Shown: piece by piece, positions 1 through 7,844 of the stretch
Numbering within the stretch: position 1 is the stretch's first letter
Layout: every line of letters begins with the position of its first letter
Source: an uncultured Ruminococcus sp.
GTDB lineage: Bacteria; Bacillota_A; Clostridia; Oscillospirales; Ruminococcaceae
DNA length: 64,000 bases
Reading direction: 5' to 3'
Assembly: GCA_900315975.1 (NCBI GenBank)
Contig: ONBA01000002.1
Location: 76,692 to 140,691 of the forward strand
The notes under the pieces: generated by a model
Databases searched by the model: none
What the model saw: only the letters and a program-made list of their open reading frames with translations
What the model was told of the DNA's origin: nothing
Position numbers and translations under genes: made by a program

Positions 1-3000
1 ATAAACAATGTTTCATTAAGTGGTAATTCAAATGATCCTGTTATTGAGAATAGTAATACTACTACAACAGATACATGTGGCGTAGGAGGCTTGATCGGAT
101 ATGTAAGAAAAGCCGATACTATTATACTTACCAACTGTAACGTAAGTAATATAAATATCAATGGTCCTTCTGCGGGTGGTCTGACTGGCTGTATCGATTA
201 TGATACAGGTTGGGAATACTATGGCTTACCTCCAGTAATGAAAATCTCTAATTGTAAGGTTTATGATAATGACGAAAATACTACTTACAGTATTTCAGGT
301 AGAGTAATTGCAGGAGGGATTGCCGGAAACTTTATGTCTAATCAAAGCTATTCAACTGCTGCTAATGCCAAGGGCTATGATTATGATAGCACCAAGGACA
401 ATGTTTATCGATACGATATTGATGGTTGCGAAGTTTACGGTTATACTATTGTATCAACTGCCAATAATGATGCCAATAATGGTGCAGGAGGCGTAATAGG
501 TTATGCTGCGCAAGCAACAAGAACTATAGTAAACACCAGTGTTCATGATTGTATAATACAGATTGATGGTTCAAACGGTAAACATGGCATGGGTGGCGTT
601 GTTGGTAATACTGCAATTGCAGTATGGGGTTATAATATTGCAGCATACAACAATTCATTTGCAGCATACAATAGTTCTGGAACTAATGCGAAATACGGAA
701 GCTTTGTTGGTAATCCGCAAAGTAAAGAATTAAAAATTGTCGGCTTTACACGTAAAAACAACAAATATAACAATGGAATATTTGACAAAGACCGAGGTGA
801 CTCGACAGTTTCAGGTTATATCATAGACGCTGACTACATGAACATCAGCACTGGAACAGGCCACGGAACAGCAATGCCGGTAGGTTTTGAAAACGGAACT
901 CCGGTCGGTGAAGGCGCAGCTAAGAATTACTTCCCCTATGTAACTGTCAGTCCTAAAGTTCCTGTTGGTGAAGATAACTTCCTGACAGGTGACGGTGTCA
1001 GCATTGTTGATGTTGAAAAGACAGTCCCTGTTGAGGGCGGAGAGAATGAAATCGTCACAGTAAGTGTTCCTGTCGCTAAGCTCATAACTGACGAATACAC
1101 TGGCACAGCTGATGATAACAGAATTGCATACAAAACTGTATCAGATGCTGATATTACAAAAGTCAAGCAGATGATATCCGATGGTGAAGTTACGGACGCC
1201 GATCATGATATCAAGCTGACAACATACTTTACCGAAATGGGTCAGCCGGAAGGCTATGAGGGAGCTGATTTCCCGATAATCGCTATCAATGGTGGAGCTG
1301 AGTCTGGTTACAATAATGAGATAAATGCTTATATCAGAACACTTACCAATACTACCGATAATTATAATGAACCTGTTGCCAAAAAGTATTCTATCGCATT
1401 GTATCCATGTCAATGTATAGACGGAGTATATCAGAAGGTGCCAGGGACACCGGGACTACAGCTAAGTAACAAGAAATATGTAATGGTCGATACTGCTGCT
1501 GACTCCGTTGCAGGACACAATCAGATCACTATGATCGATATTAGCTTCCTTGATCCAACAGATCAAAATAAAGTCGCTTATCACCTCTATATTCCTGTAT
1601 TAACTAAGAAGATGCTGAAATTTAGTTTCAGTTCATCTGCATTACAAGGAACGGAATATGAGCCAAGTGATTACATTGCTAAGTTCCCGACGGAATGGAA
1701 TAAAACTTCCAAGTTGGCTGCCGGTTTTGATTCATGGCAGACTATATACGCTCAATTTGATTATTCCGAAGAAGAAATGAATACATTTCTCGCAACAGGA
1801 AAGGGGTTGAATTGGAACACATCAAAGACTTTATACTTTAATTATAACGGTAATAAGTCACTCGCAAGCTCTACTCAGTTTGTTTTGTTGGATAATAATA
1901 ACAATGTTGATAAGGAGTACTATATCACTAAGGCCGATATATCTACTGAAACGAACTCAGCAGGAAATAAATATGATGTTATCAAATTCGGAGATTTTAC
2001 TACAGAAAGAAATGGTGCAACAATCATTGATCCGGCTAAGACGTTTGAACCTCAGACACTTAATGATATAGCTGGAAGAAAACTTCAGTATGCTGAGGAT
2101 CCAAACGGAGCTTATGTTGAGTGCGATAAGTCAGAGGCAACGGTATATGTTTATACTGAACCCACAAATGCAGGAAACGAAGCCAAGAAGTTTTTCAAGG
2201 CTTGGGAATCAGGAACAGATCAGAGATATACGATCACAGTAAGTAGTACGATAACCGAAACATATTATCTGAGTATGTACAGCTTCGATAAGGACAATGT
2301 TGATAGCGAAAATTCTACGACACATGATGCTTATGGTCTTACCGTTACTTGTCCGCTTACATTTACAAGTGATGTTATCACCTGCCAGCGAAGCAGAGCA
2401 AAAAACACAGAGCTATTCCTCGGTAACTTCTTGAATCAAACGTTGACGATAACAAATGTAAATGATAATGTGAAAATATCTACGGAAAATCATATTCTAA
2501 GAGCAACATTAAGTTCAACGGTAGGCTTTACAGGCAGAAGCGCAAACTATTTCCATAAGAATCTTGCAGGAGAGAAACTGTATCAGGGATTCTTCCTCTA
2601 TTTGAACAGATATGATGCAAAAGGTGAAATCACATCTGATTGTACGATCAAAGGTCAGCCGAACTACTCATATACCCGTTCTATAAATGGTGAGATTTTT
2701 GGATCTACGCAGAGTGGTGGACTTGATGAGAATGCACCTTATCTTTACGTTTTACCTGTAGAGATAGATGTGCCGGCTTATACAGAAGGAGTGTCTTGGT
2801 CAAGTTCACAGTCTGCAACAGTAACTATCGACTTTGGAACTAATGAAACTAAGCTCAATAGGGAATTCCCTACACGAAATAAAGCAACAAACGACTATAA
2901 GGGTATAGAAATTGACTCGACAGTTAAACTTGATTTCTTGCGTGACAGGGTAATTTACAGTAATTATAAGCAGACTCCGGTTCCCGAGGAGAAGCCTACA

Positions 3001-3717
3001 GAAAGATATTACATCGACAGAACAACCAGTAATGGTATCTTGACACTTACAGCTTTCGATCAGGCAGAAAACGATGAGTATGATACCTATGGTGAACAGA
3101 GTCACAATAAGAGCGCATTAGGTATAAATGGTAACTATATTGGAACAGGTTCACAGTATAGCACTATGGGTGATTTTGAGCATATTGAAGTAGGTCTGGA
3201 TTATGATGTATCTGCATTGCCTGCGGATCTATTCGATGGAACACATACGTTGAACTTCAAGATCGCACTTGAACAAAAAGTCGATGACCCTAATGAAGCA
3301 ACAGGATTCAAATACATTCCTGTTAATATTGAGGACTTTACAGATGATGAGGAGGAACTTATTAAGGGCTATCTTAGTGGATTTGCATTATATGGCAAAT
3401 CGGCAGAAACAGCTTTGGCATTGGGAACGGATGAGGATACATCCTATCTTAGCTATACCTATAGTATGCCAATGTCAATTGATAAGAGCTTGTGGACACT
3501 AAAGTATACTGAAACCGAAACTCAGAAACACATCACTGGAAATATAGAGTTTAACGCTAAAACCAATGGTGAACTTGAATCAATAGAAGGATATTTGTAT
3601 ACTAACTATAGGCTCAAAGTTACTGCATCAATATCGGGGACATCATACACCAGTACTGATTGGATCGTTTATACGAATGCCAAGATGAATGCTCAGTATG
3701 TAAAAAAGGCTTCATAA
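1..3717 (+). CDS. Giant beta-helix surface protein, copy A (5' end outside window)
   Basis: The reading frame is open from base 1, so the true start lies upstream; about 1,238 C-terminal residues are visible. The N-terminal third of this part has recurring Gly-rich turns (GGLIGY, GGLTG, GGIAGN, GGVIGY, GGVVGN), typical of GLUG-like right-handed beta-helix surface proteins. The rest aligns with the C-terminal region of the giant protein at 21773-32347: both have a GDG(V/A)SI motif, a FLDPTD/FIDPTD...AYHLY(I/V)PV segment with TKKML, and both end in a near-identical YTNAK(M/F)N motif. No LPXTG sorting signal or C-terminal membrane anchor is visible. I infer an extracellular adhesin or matrix protein. 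A strong terminator follows the stop codon. The paralogy is clear; the function is inferred. Confidence 0.85.
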   Translation: MNNVSLSGNSNDPVIENSNTTTTDTCGVGGLIGYVRKADTIILTNCNVSNININGPSAGGLTGCIDYDTGWEYYGLPPVMKISNCKVYDNDENTTYSISGRVIAGGIAGNFMSNQSYSTAANAKGYDYDSTKDNVYRYDIDGCEVYGYTIVSTANNDANNGAGGVIGYAAQATRTIVNTSVHDCIIQIDGSNGKHGMGGVVGNTAIAVWGYNIAAYNNSFAAYNSSGTNAKYGSFVGNPQSKELKIVGFTRKNNKYNNGIFDKDRGDSTVSGYIIDADYMNISTGTGHGTAMPVGFENGTPVGEGAAKNYFPYVTVSPKVPVGEDNFLTGDGVSIVDVEKTVPVEGGENEIVTVSVPVAKLITDEYTGTADDNRIAYKTVSDADITKVKQMISDGEVTDADHDIKLTTYFTEMGQPEGYEGADFPIIAINGGAESGYNNEINAYIRTLTNTTDNYNEPVAKKYSIALYPCQCIDGVYQKVPGTPGLQLSNKKYVMVDTAADSVAGHNQITMIDISFLDPTDQNKVAYHLYIPVLTKKMLKFSFSSSALQGTEYEPSDYIAKFPTEWNKTSKLAAGFDSWQTIYAQFDYSEEEMNTFLATGKGLNWNTSKTLYFNYNGNKSLASSTQFVLLDNNNNVDKEYYITKADISTETNSAGNKYDVIKFGDFTTERNGATIIDPAKTFEPQTLNDIAGRKLQYAEDPNGAYVECDKSEATVYVYTEPTNAGNEAKKFFKAWESGTDQRYTITVSSTITETYYLSMYSFDKDNVDSENSTTHDAYGLTVTCPLTFTSDVITCQRSRAKNTELFLGNFLNQTLTITNVNDNVKISTENHILRATLSSTVGFTGRSANYFHKNLAGEKLYQGFFLYLNRYDAKGEITSDCTIKGQPNYSYTRSINGEIFGSTQSGGLDENAPYLYVLPVEIDVPAYTEGVSWSSSQSATVTIDFGTNETKLNREFPTRNKATNDYKGIEIDSTVKLDFLRDRVIYSNYKQTPVPEEKPTERYYIDRTTSNGILTLTAFDQAENDEYDTYGEQSHNKSALGINGNYIGTGSQYSTMGDFEHIEVGLDYDVSALPADLFDGTHTLNFKIALEQKVDDPNEATGFKYIPVNIEDFTDDEEELIKGYLSGFALYGKSAETALALGTDEDTSYLSYTYSMPMSIDKSLWTLKYTETETQKHITGNIEFNAKTNGELESIEGYLYTNYRLKVTASISGTSYTSTDWIVYTNAKMNAQYVKKAS

Positions 3718-3743
3718 ATTTTATAACACGGCACAACAATTAT

Positions 3744-3783
3744 AAAAAGCTCAGGAGGATAGATGAACTCCTGAGCTTTTTCT
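3744..3783 (+). terminator. Rho-independent terminator after the copy A giant gene
   Basis: A 10-bp perfect stem, agctcaggag paired with ctcctgagct, has a 10-nt loop and is followed by a T-rich run (tttttc). It lies 30 bp after the stop codon of the giant surface gene and ends that transcription unit before the mobile element. A-residues on the left arm could also let it work from the opposite strand. Confidence 0.85.
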
Positions 3784-4186
3784 TGTTCATGATAACTGTC
3801 AACAACTCCATTACTGTTAACGCTCATCATAACGATACTAACGAACTCCAAAAGTGCATAACCGCGGCTCGCACGATGCGCTGTTTTATATAGCACTAAA
3901 CAGTTGACAATAGTAAGCATTAAAATAGAAAAAAGCCGAAGTGCTATGCCTTGGTGCCTTGGCATTTTTTGCTTTTCAACTGGTTTGTCGATATCGAAAA
4001 TGCACATTTAATTATCCAGAACTTGACCTGCCAAAATTGACAGAATTGACAAAGCCATTTTGTCAGGTTCTTGTCAGTTTCTTGTCAACCCACTGGGAGC
4101 CAATCTGTGCTATACTGAAATTACAGCCAAAGGACAGCGCACCGCTATCCGCAAAGCTGAATTAAAGTATAACGGAGGTATCTATT
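3784..4186. other. 403-bp intergenic region at the left edge of the mobile element
   Basis: I see no convincing gene here; short open frames are overlapping noise. The left half carries no recognisable signal. The right half carries the TGACA/TGTCA repeat cluster (4023-4087) and a ribosome-binding site ggagg at 4174-4178 for the TTG start of the parM-like gene. The left boundary of the integrated element probably lies in this interval, but no duplicated attachment sequence could be recognised. Confidence 0.4.
4023..4087. repeat. TGACA/TGTCA repeat cluster upstream of parM (candidate centromere)
   Basis: Two TTGACA hexamers (4037, 4046), plus a partial TTGAC at 4023, are followed by three TTGTCA hexamers (4060, 4071, 4082). 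This gives direct repeats of a TGACA core on one side and its reverse complement on the other, spaced about 9-11 bp, close to one helical turn. In type II partition systems the ParR-bound centromere parC is a set of short direct repeats immediately upstream of parM. Position and spacing fit that role or a ParR operator; the assignment is inferred. Confidence 0.5.
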
Positions 4187-5110
4187 TTGAAACATTACAA
4201 CGACTTCCTGATCGTAGGCATCGACCACGGTTATGGGAATATCAAGACCGCCAACACAGTCACACCCACGGGCATCACCAAGCTCGATGCCGCACCGACC
4301 TTTACAAAGAACACCCTTTTCTTTGAGGGGAGCTACTATCAGATCGGTGAGGGGCACAAGGAGTATCTTGCCGACAAGTGGCAGGACGAGGACAACTACA
4401 TCTTCACGCTTATGGGTATCGCCCGTGAGCTGAACCGTGAGGGCATCACATCGGCTAAGGTTTATCTCGCCGTAGGGCTTCCGATCACATGGGTAGGCAG
4501 ACAGCGCGAGAGTTTCCGTCAGTATATGCTCCAGAGGGAGAGTGTTGACTTCAAATATGAGGACAAGCTCTACTCCGTCCGCATCATCGGGTGTTATGTG
4601 TATCCGCAGGGCTACGCTGCTGTGGTGGAGAAGTTGAACGAGATGACAGGTCTGAGCATGATCGCTGACATCGGCAACGGCACGGTCAACATCATATTCG
4701 TGAGCAACCGCAAGGTCATCAACACCAAGACCTACACCGAGAAAATGGGCGTGAACCAGTGCGTAAAGGCTGCGTCCAATGCCATGATGAACAAGCTCGG
4801 CGTGACCGTGGACGAGACTATTATCCAGTCGATGATCCGCTACGGCAAGGCTGATATTGACAGCGAGTATGCCGAAGTTCTTCGTCAGGCGATTTCTGAA
4901 TATGCTGAGAGCATTTTCGCCTTGCTTCGTAAGTATGAATACGACCCGAAAATGATGCGACTGTACATTACTGGCGGCGGCGGAAAGCTGATTGAGAATT
5001 TCGGGAACTATGACAAGGATAGAGTGACTATCATCGGAGATATTTGTGCTTCGGCTAAGGGCTATGAATATTTCGCCATTGCACAGCTTAAAAAGGAGGA
5101 AAAGAAATGA
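4187..5110 (+). CDS. parM: ParM-like actin-fold plasmid segregation ATPase
   Basis: A 307-residue protein of the ParM/StbA/Alp actin-like family. Visible signatures are the N-terminal phosphate loop VGIDHGYGNIKTAN (about residues 9-22), the second phosphate segment ADIGNGTVNI, and the adenosine-site glycines LYITGGGGKL near the C-terminus, in the order and spacing of bacterial actins. Such proteins polymerise with ATP and push apart sister copies of low-copy plasmids. The start is TTG at 4187, chosen because ggagg lies 8 bp upstream and the frame begins just before the phosphate motif. The stop overlaps the next gene by 4 bp (ATGA), indicating translational coupling with the likely adaptor. 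Its presence suggests that the element was, or can be, an extrachromosomal replicon. Confidence 0.85.
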   Translation: MKHYNDFLIVGIDHGYGNIKTANTVTPTGITKLDAAPTFTKNTLFFEGSYYQIGEGHKEYLADKWQDEDNYIFTLMGIARELNREGITSAKVYLAVGLPITWVGRQRESFRQYMLQRESVDFKYEDKLYSVRIIGCYVYPQGYAAVVEKLNEMTGLSMIADIGNGTVNIIFVSNRKVINTKTYTEKMGVNQCVKAASNAMMNKLGVTVDETIIQSMIRYGKADIDSEYAEVLRQAISEYAESIFALLRKYEYDPKMMRLYITGGGGKLIENFGNYDKDRVTIIGDICASAKGYEYFAIAQLKKEEKK

Positions 5111-5553
5111 GTAAGGTTCTGACTACCTGTTTCCGCTTTAATATGGATAATCCCGAACACGCCAAAGCCTGGGACTATCTCCATAATTATGACAAGGACA
5201 AGATCAAGTCCACCAATGTGGCTGCAATCACGGCGGTCAATGACTACTTCGACCGTATGGGGAAACTCGCCGATGATCCCTATTTTGAGACCCGTCAGCG
5301 TGAGGAGCGTTTCGTTCAGCAGATCGTCAGCGAGGTAGGCAAGGCATTTATCGCTGAAATGCCGAAGTTCCTCGCAAGCCTGATGCTGAGCCTGAACAGG
5401 GGCTACCCGATGCAGGCTGTCTCCGTAGGAACGGAGAACAGCAGAGGATATGCCGAGGACGGCAATCCGAGCGCCACGGTGGGCTTTGGAAACGCTGATA
5501 ACAGCGAAAATGTCGATTATTCGGGTATTGATTTCGATTTTATCGGCGGCTGA
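5107..5553 (+). CDS. ParR-like centromere-binding partner of ParM
   Basis: A 148-residue protein translationally coupled (ATGA overlap) to the ParM-like gene. The first 60 residues start with a short beta-like stretch (TTCFRFNM) followed by two predicted helices ending AAITAVNDYF, the size and layout of a ribbon-helix-helix DNA-binding fold. The C-terminal 50 residues are acidic, Gly/Asn-rich and probably disordered (ending DFDFIGG), as in ParR tails that contact ParM filaments. In ParMRC systems the adaptor gene lies directly after parM. The assignment rests mainly on this context and on the N-terminal shape; sequence similarity between ParR proteins is low, so it remains tentative. Confidence 0.6.
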   Translation: MSKVLTTCFRFNMDNPEHAKAWDYLHNYDKDKIKSTNVAAITAVNDYFDRMGKLADDPYFETRQREERFVQQIVSEVGKAFIAEMPKFLASLMLSLNRGYPMQAVSVGTENSRGYAEDGNPSATVGFGNADNSENVDYSGIDFDFIGG

Positions 5554-5912
5554 TATTGCTTGAAACTGCTTTACCGCCATTCATATAGCGGAGTATTACA
5601 ACAACAGCATAAAACCAATAGACAGGGGAAAAACAGAGGGCTGACCGCAAAAATGCAATATAGCATTTTATGCGGAAAATGAAATCCTGCAAATATCACG
5701 GAAGAATTTGCAGGATCGAGCGCCTAACGCCAGTTGGGCGAGGCTCAAATTCGACACGGAGGTCGAAAGCCTTGTAACAACAAGGCGGTGTCCGGCTCGG
5801 ATTTGCGCCGGGCAGGTAGCACCGATGTAGTGACACATCGGCTACCTGCTCAGAGACGTTCCCCCTCCGAGACCTTCCCCTAAGACCGCCACAGGCGGAG
5901 AAAGGAGCGACT
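5554..5912. other. Structured non-coding region with six consecutive hairpins (candidate oriT or ncRNA)
   Basis: No protein gene is seen in these 359 bp. Between 5645 and 5849 six inverted repeats follow one another: 5645-5675 (ccgca/tgcgg with further pairing inside), 5686-5714 (cctgcaaat/atttgcagg), 5721-5740 (cgcctaac/gttgggcg, one G-T pair), 5750-5767 (ttcgac/gtcgaa), 5769-5786 (gccttgt/acaaggc) and 5812-5849 (gcaggtag...ctacctgc enclosing ccgatg/catcgg). Placement directly before mobC and the relaxase gene is where oriT of mobilizable elements normally lies, and MOBP oriT regions contain inverted repeats beside the nick site. A structured RNA is an alternative, because so many stems in tandem exceed a simple oriT. 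Confidence 0.5.
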
Positions 5913-6266
5913 ATGCCAAATCGCAGGCGCTATCACTCTATCAGCTTGAAGCTGACGGACGAGGAGCTTCAGCTATGGAACACCAAGCATGAAGCCAGCG
6001 GTCTGAGCAAGACCGACTATCTGATGCAGACTATCCGTAACAGCGAAGTCCGCATTTATTCCATAGAGGAGAGCATCACTCCCCTTATCCATGAGATCAG
6101 GAAGATCGGAACGAACCTCAATCAGCTCGCCTATTTCTCCAATATCGGGCAGGACAGCAAGGTCAGAGCCGAGATCGGAGCTATCCGTATTGCCAATGAC
6201 AGGCTTGTGGAGCAAATCGAGGACTTCCTCAAAAATCCCGAATTTACTGTCAAGGGCGTTAAGTAA
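5913..6266 (+). CDS. mobC: MobC-like relaxosome accessory protein
   Basis: A 117-residue protein of the bacterial mobilisation protein MobC family. It starts with a basic stretch and a ribbon-helix-helix-like segment (SISLKLTDEELQLW), has the family pattern SGLSKTDYL, and carries the MobC signature KIGTNLNQLAYFSN at about residues 68-81. MobC proteins bind near oriT, help melt the nick region and recruit the relaxase. A ribosome-binding site (gaaaggag) lies just upstream. The stop codon overlaps the relaxase start by one base (TAATG), so the two are translationally coupled, the usual mobC-mobA arrangement. Confidence 0.85.
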   Translation: MPNRRRYHSISLKLTDEELQLWNTKHEASGLSKTDYLMQTIRNSEVRIYSIEESITPLIHEIRKIGTNLNQLAYFSNIGQDSKVRAEIGAIRIANDRLVEQIEDFLKNPEFTVKGVK

Positions 6267-7561
6267 TGTTCGGGAATGTCAACGTCGATTACAAGCCTTG
6301 CAAATCAAAGGTTCAGCTTGAACGGGCGGCGCACTACATTTTGGGAAAGTTGCCCGAACAAATTTCGGAGGGTATCGTAAAAACTGCGCCTAACTTATAT
6401 TGGGGAATGAATTGCGACAGGGACAACTTTGCCCGTGATATTCTGATGACACGAAAGCTGTTCGGCAAGCGTGATAACAAGCGGACAAACCTTGCGTTCA
6501 AGATGTCGCTGTCGTTCTCTCCCGATGATAACGACAAGCTGACCTATGAAGAAGTGTTCAATATCGCAAAGGAGTTCGCCGAGAAGTTTTTTGACGGCTA
6601 TCAGGTCATGTTCGCCGTTCATACCGACAAACCTCATAAGCACGTCCATTTCTTGATAGGAAACTGCCACATCGAGACAGGCAAGGCATACCGCCGCAGT
6701 CAGAAAGACTTACAGACCATGTGTGAGTTTTTCGGGGAGCAGTGCATGAAGCGAGGGCTTGTACACTCTGTCCGTAAGGATTATTATAATGAAAACCCCG
6801 ACCGTGACAAAGAGACATTTGCCGAGAAGCAGATGAAAGCTAAGGGCAAGGAGACATTCAAAGATGAACTTCGGGAGGTCATCAGAATCGAGTGCGCCGA
6901 CCCTAACAACCGAACCTTAGAAGATGTGGTGAATGCCCTGATGAAGCATTATCATGTGGAGTGCCGTGTCAAGGGCAACACCATATCCTACCGTCACCCA
7001 AACTATACCGACAAGAACGGTAAACTTGTCTCGGTCAGAGGCAGTAAGCTGGGTGATAAATATACAGTGAAAGGAATCAACTATGAGCTTGGAAAGAATC
7101 AACGAGGACGGGAAACCGACAGAGCCGAAGCCCTCACCGCCGACACCACCAAAACCGCAGACAGAATCCAAACAGCAAACGGCGGTCTTTACACGGGAAC
7201 AGATGATAAAAGAAGCGGAGCGTATCCACAGGGAGTACGAACAATCACGCAAGGCACAGAGGCAGGGGGCAGCAGTAATGGAATCTCAGAAACCGCACAA
7301 ACAGGAAACACCGCTTCCGGAACTGAACGCAATCGAAACGAGAGTTCGGGAAATGGCGGAGGAGATCGGAGTATCCTCGGTGGACGCTCAGAGGGACGAG
7401 AGAGTTCTTCTTCTGGTAACGGCAACGCTAAAGATGTGCCAACTTTTGAAGAGCTATTCGACAGCTATAAACGCCGAAATACGAAAGTCAGCCGAACAGC
7501 AGATGCAGAACCTGAGCCTGCAAGAACAGTACGCAAAAAGCGTAAAGACCGAGGTCGCTGA
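6266..7561 (+). CDS. mobA: MOBP-type relaxase/mobilisation nuclease
   Basis: A 431-residue relaxase. The catalytic metal-binding histidines are in HTDKPHKHVHF at residues 119-129, the third motif of the MobA/VirD2-type relaxase domain. An early Tyr-containing segment (ERAAHYIL, about 19-26) is a candidate for the nicking tyrosine. The enzyme should cleave one strand at oriT and stay covalently attached during conjugal transfer by another element's secretion system, since no type IV secretion genes are visible here. From about residue 272 onward the sequence turns low-complexity (Gly, Ser, Thr, Arg), exactly where a second frame (7083-7844) is open and looks like a real protein. The C-terminal tail is therefore probably shaped by dual coding. 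Confidence 0.9.
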   Translation: MFGNVNVDYKPCKSKVQLERAAHYILGKLPEQISEGIVKTAPNLYWGMNCDRDNFARDILMTRKLFGKRDNKRTNLAFKMSLSFSPDDNDKLTYEEVFNIAKEFAEKFFDGYQVMFAVHTDKPHKHVHFLIGNCHIETGKAYRRSQKDLQTMCEFFGEQCMKRGLVHSVRKDYYNENPDRDKETFAEKQMKAKGKETFKDELREVIRIECADPNNRTLEDVVNALMKHYHVECRVKGNTISYRHPNYTDKNGKLVSVRGSKLGDKYTVKGINYELGKNQRGRETDRAEALTADTTKTADRIQTANGGLYTGTDDKRSGAYPQGVRTITQGTEAGGSSNGISETAQTGNTASGTERNRNESSGNGGGDRSILGGRSEGRESSSSGNGNAKDVPTFEELFDSYKRRNTKVSRTADAEPEPARTVRKKRKDRGR

Positions 7562-7844
7562 CAGCGTTTACAACATCTATCATCAGGTCAAGGCGCAGGA
7601 GAAGGAAGCCATCAACGAGCTGATGCAGTATGTGCAGGCAAACAGCGATCAGATGGAGAAGGATATTACTTCTTGCACCGATAGCGTGAAATCGGCAACA
7701 ACAGCGGCGAAAAATGCTTCAAAACAGATAAGTGAGTCGGTGAAGCGTTTCTGCACTGTCAGAACGATAGGCGATGTTTTGTACTATGCTGCACCTGTTG
7801 CGGTGGTGATAGATGTGCTGCTGAGGTTATTCGGTTTTATCTGA
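7083..7844 (+). CDS. Coiled-coil, C-terminal membrane-anchored mobilisation protein overlapping the relaxase gene
   Basis: A 253-residue protein whose first 160 codons lie in another frame inside the relaxase gene. It begins with a Pro/Lys-rich linker (PTEPKPSPPTPPKP), then long charged helices (about 35-220, heptad-like, with segments such as EARIHREYEQSRKAQ and EEIGVSSVDAQR-type helices), and ends in a hydrophobic segment VLYYAAPVAVVIDVLLRLFG that can span the membrane. An aaagg ribosome-binding site sits before ATG 7083. It resembles in layout, not visibly in sequence, the MobB/MbeB proteins of RSF1010 and ColE1, which are encoded within mobA in a different frame and promote membrane association of the relaxosome. 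Its last 18 bp overlap the end of the convergent STAND gene. Confidence 0.75.
   Translation: MSLERINEDGKPTEPKPSPPTPPKPQTESKQQTAVFTREQMIKEAERIHREYEQSRKAQRQGAAVMESQKPHKQETPLPELNAIETRVREMAEEIGVSSVDAQRDERVLLLVTATLKMCQLLKSYSTAINAEIRKSAEQQMQNLSLQEQYAKSVKTEVADSVYNIYHQVKAQEKEAINELMQYVQANSDQMEKDITSCTDSVKSATTAAKNASKQISESVKRFCTVRTIGDVLYYAAPVAVVIDVLLRLFGFI

Noticed and set aside
4082..4116. TTGTCA and TATACT as the parM promoter
   Set aside because: The spacing is 23 bp, too long for a standard promoter; the TTGTCA belongs to the repeat cluster.
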